A stretch of 64,000 nt of DNA from Phycisphaerales bacterium (GCA_029260575.1 JAJDDB010000027.1:374501-438500); one strand, 5' to 3'. Positions 1 to 7,425 are shown, counted from the first letter of the stretch. Numbers and translations are program-made. The notes: generated by a model from the sequence alone, not told the origin.

Positions 1-1156
1 CCGCATCGGTCAGCGCGATTGCGCCGCCGGAATCCCCGCGAATCAACCCGCGCTGTCTGGCCCACCATACGATGACGCTGCCCAGCCACGCCGGCCAGGC
101 CCGACGTCTTGCCACCGCGCGCAGTATATCGCGCTGCAGCGCCGCATCATGTTCCAGTTCATACTCATACGCTGCTTCCACAAGGTGTTCACCCGCAATG
201 CGCAGCCTCACACGCAGTTGACGGATCGACATTGCAATAACGCCCCGCTGCGGTGCGCATACCATCGACACCGCAAACAACACGCCACTGGTCAGCACAA
301 TCACCGACCCTGCGGGCTTGCGAGGCAAGAGCGCGGACATCACCGACCCGCAATATCCACTTGCACCGCCGATCAGTGCCGCAAGAACAACAAGCACCCA
401 CAGACGCTGCGTCCAGAACCGCGCGCTCACCGCAGGAATGATCAACATCGCCACAACAAGAATCAAACCAACTGCCTGCAAGCCCGCCACCGTTACCAGC
501 ACCACCAGTGCCATCATCAGCAGGTCAATGAACGACACCGGCCAACCATCGACCGTCGCAAACGCGTCATTGAAACACACCAGCGCGAATTCCTTGAGCA
601 GCGCAACTGTCGCAGCAACCGCAAGCATCGCAATTGCACCCATAAGCACCGCATCACTCATGCTCATCGCTGCGGTCTGGCCGTAGATGAACCGGTTCAA
701 ACCCGCTGCAGTGCCCGTCTGCATCGATTGAATGACGCTCAACAGCACAATGCCCACGCCGAAAAATACGCTGAGGACAATGCCGATTGATGCGTCTTCG
801 CGCAGTCGTGTGTGCCGAAGCAGCAGTTGAATACACACCACACCGAGCACGCCGGTAATCGTTGCGCCCGTTAACAACACAGGCAGACTCCGCGCCGAGC
901 CGCCGAGCGCCGTCACAGTTAAATACGCCAATCCGATGCCCGGCAGCGTCGCATGACTGAGCGCATCACTCATCAGAGCACGCTTGCGCAGCAGCGCAAA
1001 CACGCCGACAATCCCGGCAGCAATTCCCAACAGCGACGTGCCAACTATGACAAGATTCGTATTGAAGCCGGCCTGGAAGGTCAGCGTTTCAAAGATCTGC
1101 GACCAGCCCGGCCATTCATCGGTGACGTTCGTGATGGACGATGGAGCGCTGCTCAC
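1..1156 (-). CDS. Metal ABC transporter permease (Mn/Zn/Fe family), 3' end outside window
   Basis: Membrane subunit of a TroC/MntB/ZnuB-type importer in the inner membrane. Reading leftward from a GTG at 1156, three bases after the ATPase stop, the frame gives MSSAPSSITNVTDEWPGW followed by several hydrophobic helices. It contains the family-typical stretches ALLRKRALMSDALSHATLPG (about residues 45-65) and FIYGQTAAMS. No stop appears before the window edge, so the C-terminus is missing. The start is inferred: there is no ATG near by, and the GTG gives tight coupling to the upstream ATPase. Substrate is Mn, Zn or Fe; the sequence does not decide. Confidence 0.85.
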   Translation of the reverse strand, partial: MSSAPSSITNVTDEWPGWSQIFETLTFQAGFNTNLVIVGTSLLGIAAGIVGVFALLRKRALMSDALSHATLPGIGLAYLTVTALGGSARSLPVLLTGATITGVLGVVCIQLLLRHTRLREDASIGIVLSVFFGVGIVLLSVIQSMQTGTAAGLNRFIYGQTAAMSMSDAVLMGAIAMLAVAATVALLKEFALVCFNDAFATVDGWPVSFIDLLMMALVVLVTVAGLQAVGLILVVAMLIIPAVSARFWTQRLWVLVVLAALIGGASGYCGSVMSALLPRKPAGSVIVLTSGVLFAVSMVCAPQRGVIAMSIRQLRVRLRIAGEHLVEAAYEYELEHDAALQRDILRAVARRRAWPAWLGSVIVWWARQRGLIRGDSGGAIALTDA

Positions 1157-1159
1157 CCA

Positions 1160-1987
1160 TCACCGCCCGTCACCAGCGCGAGCAACAGCTTCCGCTGCTT
1201 CAGCCAGAAGCGTCAACCGCCCACCATATGTCTTGTGCAGATTCGCGTTGGTAACAACGTCATCGACCGGCCCGGCTGCGACCACGCGCATATTCAAAAG
1301 CAGTGCGTGATCAAAATACTCCCGCACCGTCTGCACATCATGATGGACGCAGATCACCGTGCCGCCGCTGGATTTCAATTCGCGCAGCACATCGACAATC
1401 GCACGTTCAGTTGCAGCATCAACGCCGGCAAACGGCTCGTCCATAAAGTACAAATCCGCCTCCTGCGCCAGCGCCCGCGCGAGAAAGACGCGCTGCTGCT
1501 GCCCGCCGGACAGTTGACTGATCTGCCGATCGGCATATTCGCGCATGCCGACGCGATCCAGACACTGCAGCGCTGCGTGCTTATGCTTCTTTGTCACCGG
1601 CCGGCACCACCCAACCATGCGATAGCGACCCATGCACACGACATCCAGTGCCGACACGGGAAAATCCCAATCAACCGATTCGCGCTGCGGGACATAACCG
1701 ATGCGCGCGCGCATCTGCTTATATGGCCGACCCCAGAACTCCACCTGCCCCGACGCCCGTGGTACAAGACCCAGGCACGCCTTGATCAGCGTGCTCTTGC
1801 CCGCACCGTTCGGGCCGACGATCGCAATGAGTTTGTTGTTCGGCGCGTCATAGTCAACATCCCACAACACCGGCTTACGGTGGTACGCAACGGTCATTGC
1901 GTGTACCGACACCGGACTGTCAGCGGAATGCTCCGGCCGGGCGTCCAGTACGCTTCGTGGTACTGCTGTCAACATCTCCGTTGACAT
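1160..1987 (-). CDS. Metal ABC transporter ATP-binding protein (Mn/Zn type)
   Basis: Cytoplasmic ATPase that powers the adjacent permease. It shows a Walker A GPNGAGKST, the Q-loop segment VPQRESVDWDFPVSALDVV (a pattern usual in Mn/Zn/Fe importers), the ABC signature LSGGQQQR, Walker B LYFMDEP and the switch histidine in CVHHDV. About 275 residues, normal for the family. ATG at 1987 lies two bases after the stop of the preceding gene; an in-frame ATG at 2005 would overlap that gene and cannot be excluded. Second-to-last visible gene of a leftward operon (binding protein, small membrane protein, ATPase, permease). Confidence 0.92.
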   Translation of the reverse strand: MSTEMLTAVPRSVLDARPEHSADSPVSVHAMTVAYHRKPVLWDVDYDAPNNKLIAIVGPNGAGKSTLIKACLGLVPRASGQVEFWGRPYKQMRARIGYVPQRESVDWDFPVSALDVVCMGRYRMVGWCRPVTKKHKHAALQCLDRVGMREYADRQISQLSGGQQQRVFLARALAQEADLYFMDEPFAGVDAATERAIVDVLRELKSSGGTVICVHHDVQTVREYFDHALLLNMRVVAAGPVDDVVTNANLHKTYGGRLTLLAEAAEAVARAGDGR

Positions 1988-1989
1988 CG

Positions 1990-2379
1990 TCACAACAGAC
2001 CCCATGCCGTCAGCAACAATGCTGCGACAAGAAACACCCCGATAAGCCCGCCGGCTCGCCACGCTGCGTCACTCTTTGCTGTCATCCGCAGCAGATACGC
2101 CGAGCACCGATCCGCTAGGACAATGAGAACCGTTCCTTTTATTGTGAGAATCAATCCGAGTACGAGAACAATGATCTCCGCAGTGCCTTCCACCGGCAGA
2201 ACGAGCGCGATCATCAACGCACCGGGCAGTGCATGCAGCGTGCCATAAAGCACCACGCCGGGCGCGCCCTGCTGCGCCCAACCAGAAATGGCCAACCGCC
2301 ACACCTGAGGCCGGACAAGATGCGTCACGCCCATAAGACCCATAAGCGTGATGGCAAAGACGACCGCCGAGTTGGTCAT
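1990..2379 (-). CDS. Small multi-span membrane protein inside the metal ABC operon
   Basis: A 129-residue hydrophobic protein with about four predicted membrane segments (residues 5-22, 37-60, 62-85, 108-128). Its ATG overlaps the stop of the binding-protein gene in an ATGA arrangement, so the two are translationally coupled, and it ends two bases before the ATPase start. I do not recognise a family. Position inside the operon suggests an accessory role in metal transport or an unrelated co-regulated function; the sequence alone does not say which. Confidence 0.75.
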   Translation of the reverse strand: MTNSAVVFAITLMGLMGVTHLVRPQVWRLAISGWAQQGAPGVVLYGTLHALPGALMIALVLPVEGTAEIIVLVLGLILTIKGTVLIVLADRCSAYLLRMTAKSDAAWRAGGLIGVFLVAALLLTAWGLL

Positions 2380-3383
2380 TGCGCCAGCTCCCCGTTCATC
2401 CCGCCGTGTGGCGCATCGCCACCCAGCGCCCGCGCGATCGTGGTTACATTGTGATCAATCATGCCGAGATACGTACCTTCATACATACCCGGCGTTCCCA
2501 TCGCATCGCTGAACAACTCACCGCCAATGACGACGTCATGCCCGCGCGCTTTTGCCCCGGCAAGCAGCGCTTTGATGTTACGCTGCGAAACCGTTGACTC
2601 CACAAACACAGCCTTGATTTGCCGCTGCACCAACAGATCAACCAGCTGCTCGATGTCCTGCACGCCTGCTTCTGATTCGGTGGAAATACCCTGAATGCCG
2701 ACGACTTCGTATCCGAACCGCCTGCCGAAGTAGTTGAACGCGTCGTGCGCTGTCACCAGCACGCGCTGCGATTGTGGTACGGATTCCAGAACCTGCTTTG
2801 CATACGTATCGAGTTTCAGCACGTCCGCAGCATACGCTGCGGCATTGGCTTCATATTCCTCGCGGCCGTCGGGATCATGTTCGATCAACTTGTCACGCAC
2901 GACATCGACTGTCTTTGCCCATGCTGCGGGATCCATCCAGACGTGCGGATCGTACAGGCCTGCGAATTCCTCAGGCTCCAGCAGGTATTGTTCATCAAGC
3001 AGTTCCGTCACCGCATGCACCTTCCGGCCGGCTGTTGCAGCACGGATCAGCGCATCGGTCATCTTGCCTTCCAGAAGTAAACCGTTGTAAAAAATCACAT
3101 CCGCGCCGAGCAGCCGATCAATATCACTGCGCGTCGGTTTGTAGAGATGCGGATCAACACCAGAGCCCATCAGCCCAATAACTTCCGCCCTATCGCCTGC
3201 AACATGTCGCGCGACATCCGCCACCATGCCGGTCGTCGCCACGATCGTGTACTGCCCCTGCATCTGCGACGGTGCGCTGCACGATTGCAACGATGCCACG
3301 GCCAGGCACACCATCAGCGCAATCGCAAATGCTGACAGATTCGCGCATCGCCAAAAATTTTGACTAATCAAAATATTTCTCAT
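2376..3383 (-). CDS. Metal-binding lipoprotein of ABC importer (TroA/ZnuA family)
   Basis: Solute-binding protein that captures a divalent metal outside the inner membrane and hands it to the permease. It begins with a signal peptide ending in a lipobox-like LQSC (Cys35). Likely metal ligands by family alignment are His79 (DPHLYKP), His147 (DPHVWMD), His213 (TAHDAFNYF) and Asp293 (FSDAMG). That is the TroA-like His3-Asp set. The His-rich loop of dedicated zinc proteins such as ZnuA is absent, so Mn or mixed Mn/Zn is favoured but not proved. First gene of the leftward operon. A palindrome overlaps its first codons. Confidence 0.9.
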   Translation of the reverse strand: MRNILISQNFWRCANLSAFAIALMVCLAVASLQSCSAPSQMQGQYTIVATTGMVADVARHVAGDRAEVIGLMGSGVDPHLYKPTRSDIDRLLGADVIFYNGLLLEGKMTDALIRAATAGRKVHAVTELLDEQYLLEPEEFAGLYDPHVWMDPAAWAKTVDVVRDKLIEHDPDGREEYEANAAAYAADVLKLDTYAKQVLESVPQSQRVLVTAHDAFNYFGRRFGYEVVGIQGISTESEAGVQDIEQLVDLLVQRQIKAVFVESTVSQRNIKALLAGAKARGHDVVIGGELFSDAMGTPGMYEGTYLGMIDHNVTTIARALGGDAPHGGMNGELAQ

Positions 3384-3417
3384 GACAATACGATACCCCC
3401 TTCGCTTGCCTAGTCAA
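3357..3417 (-). promoter_or_regulatory. Candidate metalloregulator boxes at the ABC operon promoter
   Basis: ATTTTGACTAATCAAAAT at 3357-3374 is an inverted repeat with 7-bp arms and a CTAA centre. A second related site, TTGCCTAGTCAA, lies at 3406-3417, so the shared core is TTGnCTArTCAA. One copy overlaps the first codons of the binding-protein gene and the other lies just upstream, between it and the divergent methyltransferase. A DtxR/MntR- or Fur-type repressor is the obvious guess for a metal-import operon, but no regulator gene is adjacent and the box does not match a consensus I can name. Confidence 0.5.
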
Positions 3418-3467
3418 GCAGGCCCTCCACCAGCCGACAATTGCGATCTAAACTCTTGTGAATATGG

Positions 3468-4286
3468 ATGTTCCAACCGGAGACCATACGGTACAATGAC
3501 CTCCGCACACCGTATTCGGAGGCAATGGTGAACCAGGTTCTCGAGCGCGTTTTGTCAACTGGCAAGGTCACCGGCGACGACGGTGCCGAGCTTGACCTGC
3601 ATTCGCATGTCGCCCCGGAACAAGGCGAATTCATCCAGGGCCTCATCCGCGAAATCAATGCTGTCACCACGCTGGAAGTCGGCGTCGGCTACGGCATCAG
3701 CGGTCTGTTCATCTGTGATGCGCTTTCTGACACGCCTGGCACCAGGCATTTTCTCATCGACCCCAAACAGCACAGCGAGTGGTGGCATGGCGCCGGGCTG
3801 AAGAACATTCGCGATGCTGGCTTCGGCGAGATGATCGACTTCCGCGAACTGCCATCACACATCGCGCTGCCGCAACTTGAGCTCGAAGGTGTGCAGCTCG
3901 ACTTTGCGTTCATTGACGGTTGGCACACGTTCGACAATACACTGCTGGATTTTTTTCTGGTTGACCGGCTGCTCCGCCCTGGCGGGATTGTCGCTATTGA
4001 TGACAGTGAATGGCCGAGCGTGCGCAAGACCTGTCGTTACATCGCCACCAACCGCAAGTACCGGGTGCTGCGCTGTCTCGGCCCCGGCAAGCGCCTGAGC
4101 TTTCCTGCGGTGCGCAAACTCATGAGCAAAGCTGCCCGCAGCTCGGAACTTGTCAGCAAACTCCTTCGGGCTGAACTGGCCATTCCCGATGCGGAGCTTG
4201 GCTTGCTGCCGAACAGTCGCTGCGTCGCGTTTCAGAAACTCGAAGACGACGACGGCCGCGAATGCTTCGGACATGAAGAGTTCTGA
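3468..4286 (+). CDS. Class I SAM-dependent methyltransferase (Methyltransf_24-like)
   Basis: 272 residues. Glycine motif I is LEVGVGYGISGLF (about residues 70-82). An acidic strand FAFIDGWHTFDNTLLDF follows, then RLLRPGGIVAIDD, the usual post-motif pattern of Rossmann methyltransferases acting on sugars or small molecules. Substrate unknown. No signal peptide. Divergent from the metal ABC operon, with only 84 bp between them. A hairpin with T-rich tail follows at 4324-4357, so it is probably monocistronic. ATG at 3468 chosen as the first in frame; a later Met (residue 20) is possible. Confidence 0.8.
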   Translation: MFQPETIRYNDLRTPYSEAMVNQVLERVLSTGKVTGDDGAELDLHSHVAPEQGEFIQGLIREINAVTTLEVGVGYGISGLFICDALSDTPGTRHFLIDPKQHSEWWHGAGLKNIRDAGFGEMIDFRELPSHIALPQLELEGVQLDFAFIDGWHTFDNTLLDFFLVDRLLRPGGIVAIDDSEWPSVRKTCRYIATNRKYRVLRCLGPGKRLSFPAVRKLMSKAARSSELVSKLLRAELAIPDAELGLLPNSRCVAFQKLEDDDGRECFGHEEF

Positions 4287-4323
4287 CCATCGGCATTGGA
4301 GAGCAGCTTGGATATCTGTAACC

Positions 4324-4357
4324 AAAGCCCAGGAAATGCTTTCCCCGGGGCTTTATT
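4324..4357 (+). terminator. Candidate Rho-independent terminator
   Basis: AAAGCCC at 4324-4330 pairs with GGGCTTT at 4348-4354, followed by ATT. It lies 38 bp after the methyltransferase stop and just before the convergent DUF1294 gene, so it may serve both directions. Confidence 0.5.
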
Positions 4358-4377
4358 CATAAATGTTCATTCATCCA

Positions 4378-4659
4378 TCACTGCATCAACCGCCACCACA
4401 CCCATACAACCCACCCCCCGGCATGCAGCGCTGCGATCAATACCGTCACAACCATAAACCAGAACTTCCGACGTTTGTGACGAACGAGTTGCTGCGCGAT
4501 CAATGCCCCGACGATCCCCCCGAATAGCGCCAGAAGGTGCAGCGTGCGCTCGGGTACTCTTCGCCGGCCGCCGCCGAGCACCGCGGCGCGCTTGTCCCGC
4601 CAATACACAAAAATCGTCACAAGACTCATCACCACATAGATGACTGCGATGTACACCAT
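4378..4659 (-). CDS. DUF1294 family small membrane protein
   Basis: 93 residues from the ATG at 4659, which has GGAG upstream. The signature is YWRDKRAAVLGGGRRRVPE followed by RTLHLLALFGGIVGALIAQQ and RHKRRKFWF, a close match to the DUF1294 pattern (first helix, YxxDKxxA, RxPExxLHxxallGG, HKtxKxxF). Two to three membrane helices. The frame extends upstream but that part is not DUF1294-like. Function of the family is unknown. Confidence 0.85.
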   Translation of the reverse strand: MVYIAVIYVVMSLVTIFVYWRDKRAAVLGGGRRRVPERTLHLLALFGGIVGALIAQQLVRHKRRKFWFMVVTVLIAALHAGGWVVWVWWRLMQ

Positions 4660-4788
4660 GCCTACGCTTCGCTCCGAATCAACTGCACGCGCTGAATGTT
4701 GACCAACGTTTGACCAACCGCACGCGCCACGCACATCCAGCCGACCGAACATTCCACTGTACTCACACAAGAAAGTCTGCTCCCGCAT

Positions 4789-4821
4789 AAAGCCCGCCAT
4801 CGCCAAATGGTGGGACCAACC
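4789..4821. repeat. Degenerate copy of the RAYT-associated hairpin repeat
   Basis: AAAG at 4789-4792 is followed by CCCGCCAT (4793-4800), a six-base loop, and ATGGTGGG (4807-4814), then ACCAACC. It has the same layout as the copies near 6.6 and 7.4 kb but with one G.T mismatch in the stem. It lies in the short intergenic space just before the STAS gene. Confidence 0.6.
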
Positions 4822-4833
4822 GAGAATTCACGG

Positions 4834-5310
4834 ATGAACGCTCAGACACTGCTTCAGCAACTCTTCGCTCGCCTCGATGCCGACGACCCGCAGGGTATCC
4901 TCGACCTGCTCCGCCGTGCCCGCCCCGACGCAGCCCTCCTTACCGCTGCCCGTCGTGGTAATCCGTCCGTCGTCGAAGTCACACCCAACGGTGATGAAGT
5001 CAACGTCCGCCTCGTCGGCCCGACCATCGGCGAGCGCGAAGCGCTCATCATCCGCACCGAAGTGAACCGCGCGCTGATGCGCCACATCGGCCCCATCCGC
5101 CGAATCGTCATTGATTTCACCGACATTACAATCTACTCCACCGCTACCATCGCGCTGTTCAGCGATCTGCGCCGCAATGCCCGCATCTTCCATGCTGAAG
5201 CGGTCTCGCTCGGCGTTCCGCAGGATATGGACCGGGCCATAACTCGCCTTGATGTCATCCCCCGCCGGCGAAGCAACCCGCTGCGCCGACTCATCGGCCG
5301 GGCGGGTTAA
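4834..5310 (+). CDS. STAS-domain protein (anti-sigma-factor antagonist-like)
   Basis: 158 residues. The C-terminal half has IVIDFTDITIYSTATIALFSDLRRNAR, the STAS pattern in which a serine (ISTATIA-like loop) would be the phosphorylation site in SpoIIAA-type proteins. The N-terminal 60 residues are an acidic helical extension with LDADDPQGILDLLRRARPD. No kinase or phosphatase partner gene is adjacent. Start placed at the second in-frame ATG because the earlier one lies inside the upstream hairpin repeat. Function inferred only from the fold pattern. Confidence 0.55.
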   Translation: MNAQTLLQQLFARLDADDPQGILDLLRRARPDAALLTAARRGNPSVVEVTPNGDEVNVRLVGPTIGEREALIIRTEVNRALMRHIGPIRRIVIDFTDITIYSTATIALFSDLRRNARIFHAEAVSLGVPQDMDRAITRLDVIPRRRSNPLRRLIGRAG

Positions 5311-5322
5311 CATTCGTACGCA

Positions 5323-5505
5323 TCACGTTTTCTGCCTCGTCGCAAAGTGATCCATCGCGATCATCGCAGCCCCCAACACAATCAAGGTGATGTGCAGCGG
5401 GTTGAACTTCAACTCCAGCAAACACGACACAAGCGTCGCCGCAATCACCGCCGGGCCAGCTCGCCCCGCCAGATCGATGAGAAAACTCGGATGTCGAGAT
5501 GCCAT
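5323..5505 (-). CDS. Small membrane protein, unknown function
   Basis: 60 residues starting MASRHPSFLIDLAGRAG, with two hydrophobic segments (about 15-28 and 34-50) and a charged C-terminus. The ATG at 5505 is preceded by AAGGAG at eight bases, a very good ribosome binding site, which is the main reason to believe it and to reject the longer frame. Convergent with the STAS gene, 12 bp apart. Confidence 0.65.
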   Translation of the reverse strand: MASRHPSFLIDLAGRAGPAVIAATLVSCLLELKFNPLHITLIVLGAAMIAMDHFATRQKT

Positions 5506-5867
5506 AGCGCTATCTCCTTTTTGACACCAGCCGGTCATGATTGGTGTATGAACCGATCCGGAGGCCATCCGCCGTGTCAAAGTAGGCAAAACATTGCCTC
5601 TTCGACTCATTCAGTGATCCTACACAGCCCGACTTTAAGCGCTTTCTTGCCCTGTAAACGCAATCTGATTCATTTTTATTGGCATCTGGACCGGACCTTG
5701 GTGTACATTGTCAGCAGCGGGATTGAGAGCCCGCTGGCTTTGGCCACATGTCTGATGTGACTTGTGACTAGGGAGCAGTGAGAAGAAAGAGAAGCTGGGC
5801 CGCAAAGGGTTCGCTACCCGCAGCCTAGCACGACGAATCGAGAAGAGAAGAGAGGAGTTCAGCAGTA
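5506..5867 (+). promoter_or_regulatory. Promoter/leader region with three stacked hairpins before PEP-CTERM gene
   Basis: No coding signal in this 362-bp gap. Three local hairpins precede the PEP-CTERM gene: CAGCGGG/CCCGCTG around 5714-5736, CACAT/ATGTG at 5745-5759, and GCTGGGC (5794-5800) with GCCTAGC (5823-5829). The last one encloses GGGT/ACCC and an AAA bulge. This resembles a structured 5' untranslated leader. It does not match a riboswitch class I can name; I looked specifically for the GEMM c-di-GMP core. Confidence 0.35.
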
Positions 5868-6512
5868 ATGAAATTCCAACTACGCGCTTCTGCGTGCGCG
5901 GTGCTGTGCGCTGCTACCACGCCTGTTGTCGCCGCTGAAGATGTCTGGAACGAGGTCGGCGATGCCGGCCAGACCATGTCCGATGCACAAACGATCACCG
6001 GTGCGCCCGGCCTGCTCGATCGCATCAACGGCACACTCGGCGACAACGGCGATGTCGACCTGTATGAAATCTGTCTCGACTTCCCCGCCGACTTTTCCGC
6101 CATTGCCACAAGCACCGTCGGCGGGCCGTCGCCGTTGCTGTTCCTGTTCAACGATGCGGGCATGGGTGTGAAATTCGCCGGCTCTTCTGATTCGTTTGCG
6201 CCGACATGGTTTGACAACCTCTTTATCGGCGCAGCCGGGCACTACTTCTTGGCAGTGGCAAGCCGCGATGCGCTCGCGTTGAACCTCACCGGCCAGCAGA
6301 TCTGGACACAGAACACCGGCGGCCAGTTCGCGCCCAACGGTCCCGGCGCAAACGAACACCTTGACGAGTGGAACTTCACCGAGGGGAGCAATCAAGGGCA
6401 ATACACTGTCGAGATTCGCGGTGTGGATTTCTTCCCGCCGGTCCCCTCGCCGGGCGCGCTTGCGCTGCTCGGCATCGCAGGCCTGCTCTTCACACGCAGA
6501 CGCAGAAGCTGA
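5868..6512 (+). CDS. Exported protein with PEP-CTERM-like sorting signal
   Basis: 214 residues. Short signal peptide MKFQLRASACAVLCAATTPVVAAED. The middle is acidic and beta-rich, resembling a bacterial pre-peptidase (PPC-like) domain (residues 45-125, DVDLYEICLDFPADFSAI). The C-terminus VPSPGALALLGIAGLLFTRRRRS is a proline-containing motif, one hydrophobic helix and a basic tail, the layout of PEP-CTERM signals cut by an exosortase. It is probably displayed on or released from the cell surface. Start at 5868 has GAGAGGAG upstream. Confidence 0.8.
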   Translation: MKFQLRASACAVLCAATTPVVAAEDVWNEVGDAGQTMSDAQTITGAPGLLDRINGTLGDNGDVDLYEICLDFPADFSAIATSTVGGPSPLLFLFNDAGMGVKFAGSSDSFAPTWFDNLFIGAAGHYFLAVASRDALALNLTGQQIWTQNTGGQFAPNGPGANEHLDEWNFTEGSNQGQYTVEIRGVDFFPPVPSPGALALLGIAGLLFTRRRRS

Positions 6513-6540
6513 ACAGCTCAAACCTCCTCAGCATCTTCCA

Positions 6541-6605
6541 AATCCCACCATTTCCAATAGGTGGGACCAACTCCCCAAAGCCCACCATCTCCAGATGGTG
6601 GGATC
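6541..6605. repeat. Two hairpin repeats upstream of RAYT-like gene
   Basis: First copy: CCCACC (6544-6549) with GGTGGG after a short loop. Second copy: AAAG (6577-6580), CCCACCATC (6581-6589), loop TCCA, GATGGTGGG (6594-6602), a perfect 9-bp stem. Both have runs of C outside. Same unit as at 7104-7165 and 7385-7414. Confidence 0.8.
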
Positions 6606-6655
6606 GCCCCCCAATAAACCCCAAAATCATAAACCTACTCGTTACACTCCCATTC

Positions 6656-7330
6656 ATGCCACCACCATGGCGCAACTCCTACAACTGCACAATCACAACT
6701 CACAACGCATGGCTCCCCGGCGACTCGCGCGGTTGGCGCAGCCGACACCATCGCGAACACGTCGAATGCGACTACCACAACCCGCCACCCACTGATCGCG
6801 ACAGCGCACTGCTCCGAAGCGCGCTGCAATCATCAGCACAACCTGCCATAGTCATTCCAGTCGAATTGCGCGCGTTCGTCCTGGACACATTTCTGGGGGC
6901 GTTACTGCATCATCACGCGCACGTCGAAGCGCTCTGCGTCGGCGGGCAACATCTGCATGTCCTGGCTCAGTTCCCAGCAACAGGAGTTGCTGGGCTTTCC
7001 GCAGAACACCAGCGCGCGGACGGTCTCAACCCCATTCCGCGCTATATCCTCGGCAAAGCCATGAGCTGGACCACACGCACCCTCAAGAAACACCTCCGCG
7101 CGCAAAGCCCACCATCCCAAAGCCCACCCACTCCCCAAAGCCCACCATCTCCAGATGGTGGGACCACACCCCCAGCCTACCCCGCAGGCCTCCAACCCCT
7201 CCACACCGCCACCCTCTGGGCCGCGCGACCCTCTATCAAACCCATCGCAGATGAATCACACTTCCACAACGCGCGCAACTACATCCTCGCGCACAAAACC
7301 CAGCGCGCCGCAATCTGGCCCCAAAAGTAA
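6656..7330 (+). CDS. RAYT-like HUH (Y1) transposase, divergent
   Basis: 224 residues. The N-terminus has TITTHNAWLPGDSRGWRSR, a motif I associate with planctomycete IS200-like/REP-associated proteins. An HUH motif, HLH at 99-101 in VGGQHLHVLAQFP, would bind the metal. Tyr130 in PRYILGKAMSWTTRTLKKH is the best candidate for the nicking tyrosine. The C-terminal block ATLWAARPSIKPIADESHF...YILAHKTQRAAIW resembles the RAYT end region. Residues 148-175 are a Ser/Pro-rich insert produced by hairpin-repeat DNA within the gene. No ribosome site is obvious; ATG at 6656 follows the repeats directly. Flanked on both sides by the same repeats, as expected for a RAYT acting on REP-like elements. Confidence 0.65.
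   Translation: MPPPWRNSYNCTITTHNAWLPGDSRGWRSRHHREHVECDYHNPPPTDRDSALLRSALQSSAQPAIVIPVELRAFVLDTFLGALLHHHAHVEALCVGGQHLHVLAQFPATGVAGLSAEHQRADGLNPIPRYILGKAMSWTTRTLKKHLRAQSPPSQSPPTPQSPPSPDGGTTPPAYPAGLQPLHTATLWAARPSIKPIADESHFHNARNYILAHKTQRAAIWPQK
7104..7165. repeat. Hairpin-repeat cluster inside the RAYT-like gene
   Basis: Three AAAG-CCCACC left halves in a row (7104, 7119, 7137), the last completed to a full hairpin: CCCACCATC at 7141-7149, TCCA, GATGGTGGG at 7154-7162. It lies in frame in the coding sequence and adds a Ser/Pro-rich linker instead of breaking the gene. Confidence 0.8.
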
Positions 7331-7342
7331 ATCGCACCCCCC

Positions 7343-7414
7343 AAAGCCCACCCACTACCGTAAGTGGAACCCCCCGCACCCCCCAAAGCCCACCCTCTCC
7401 TGAGGGTGGGACCG
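7343..7414. repeat. Two hairpin repeats just after RAYT-like gene
   Basis: AAAG at 7343-7346 with a variant stem CCACT/AGTGG (7352-7367); then AAAG at 7385-7388, CCCACCCTC (7389-7397), loop TCCT, GAGGGTGGG (7402-7410). In the second copy both arms differ from the 6581 copy in a compensating way (AT to CT on the left, AT to AG on the right), so the stem is kept while the sequence drifts. C-rich runs lie on both sides. Confidence 0.8.
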
Positions 7415-7425
7415 CCCCCCAACTC

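Noticed and set aside
149-790. Rightward 213-residue open frame full of His/Arg/Gln
   Set aside because: It is antisense to the metal ABC permease, whose leftward frame reads as a normal membrane protein. The composition is a typical shadow.
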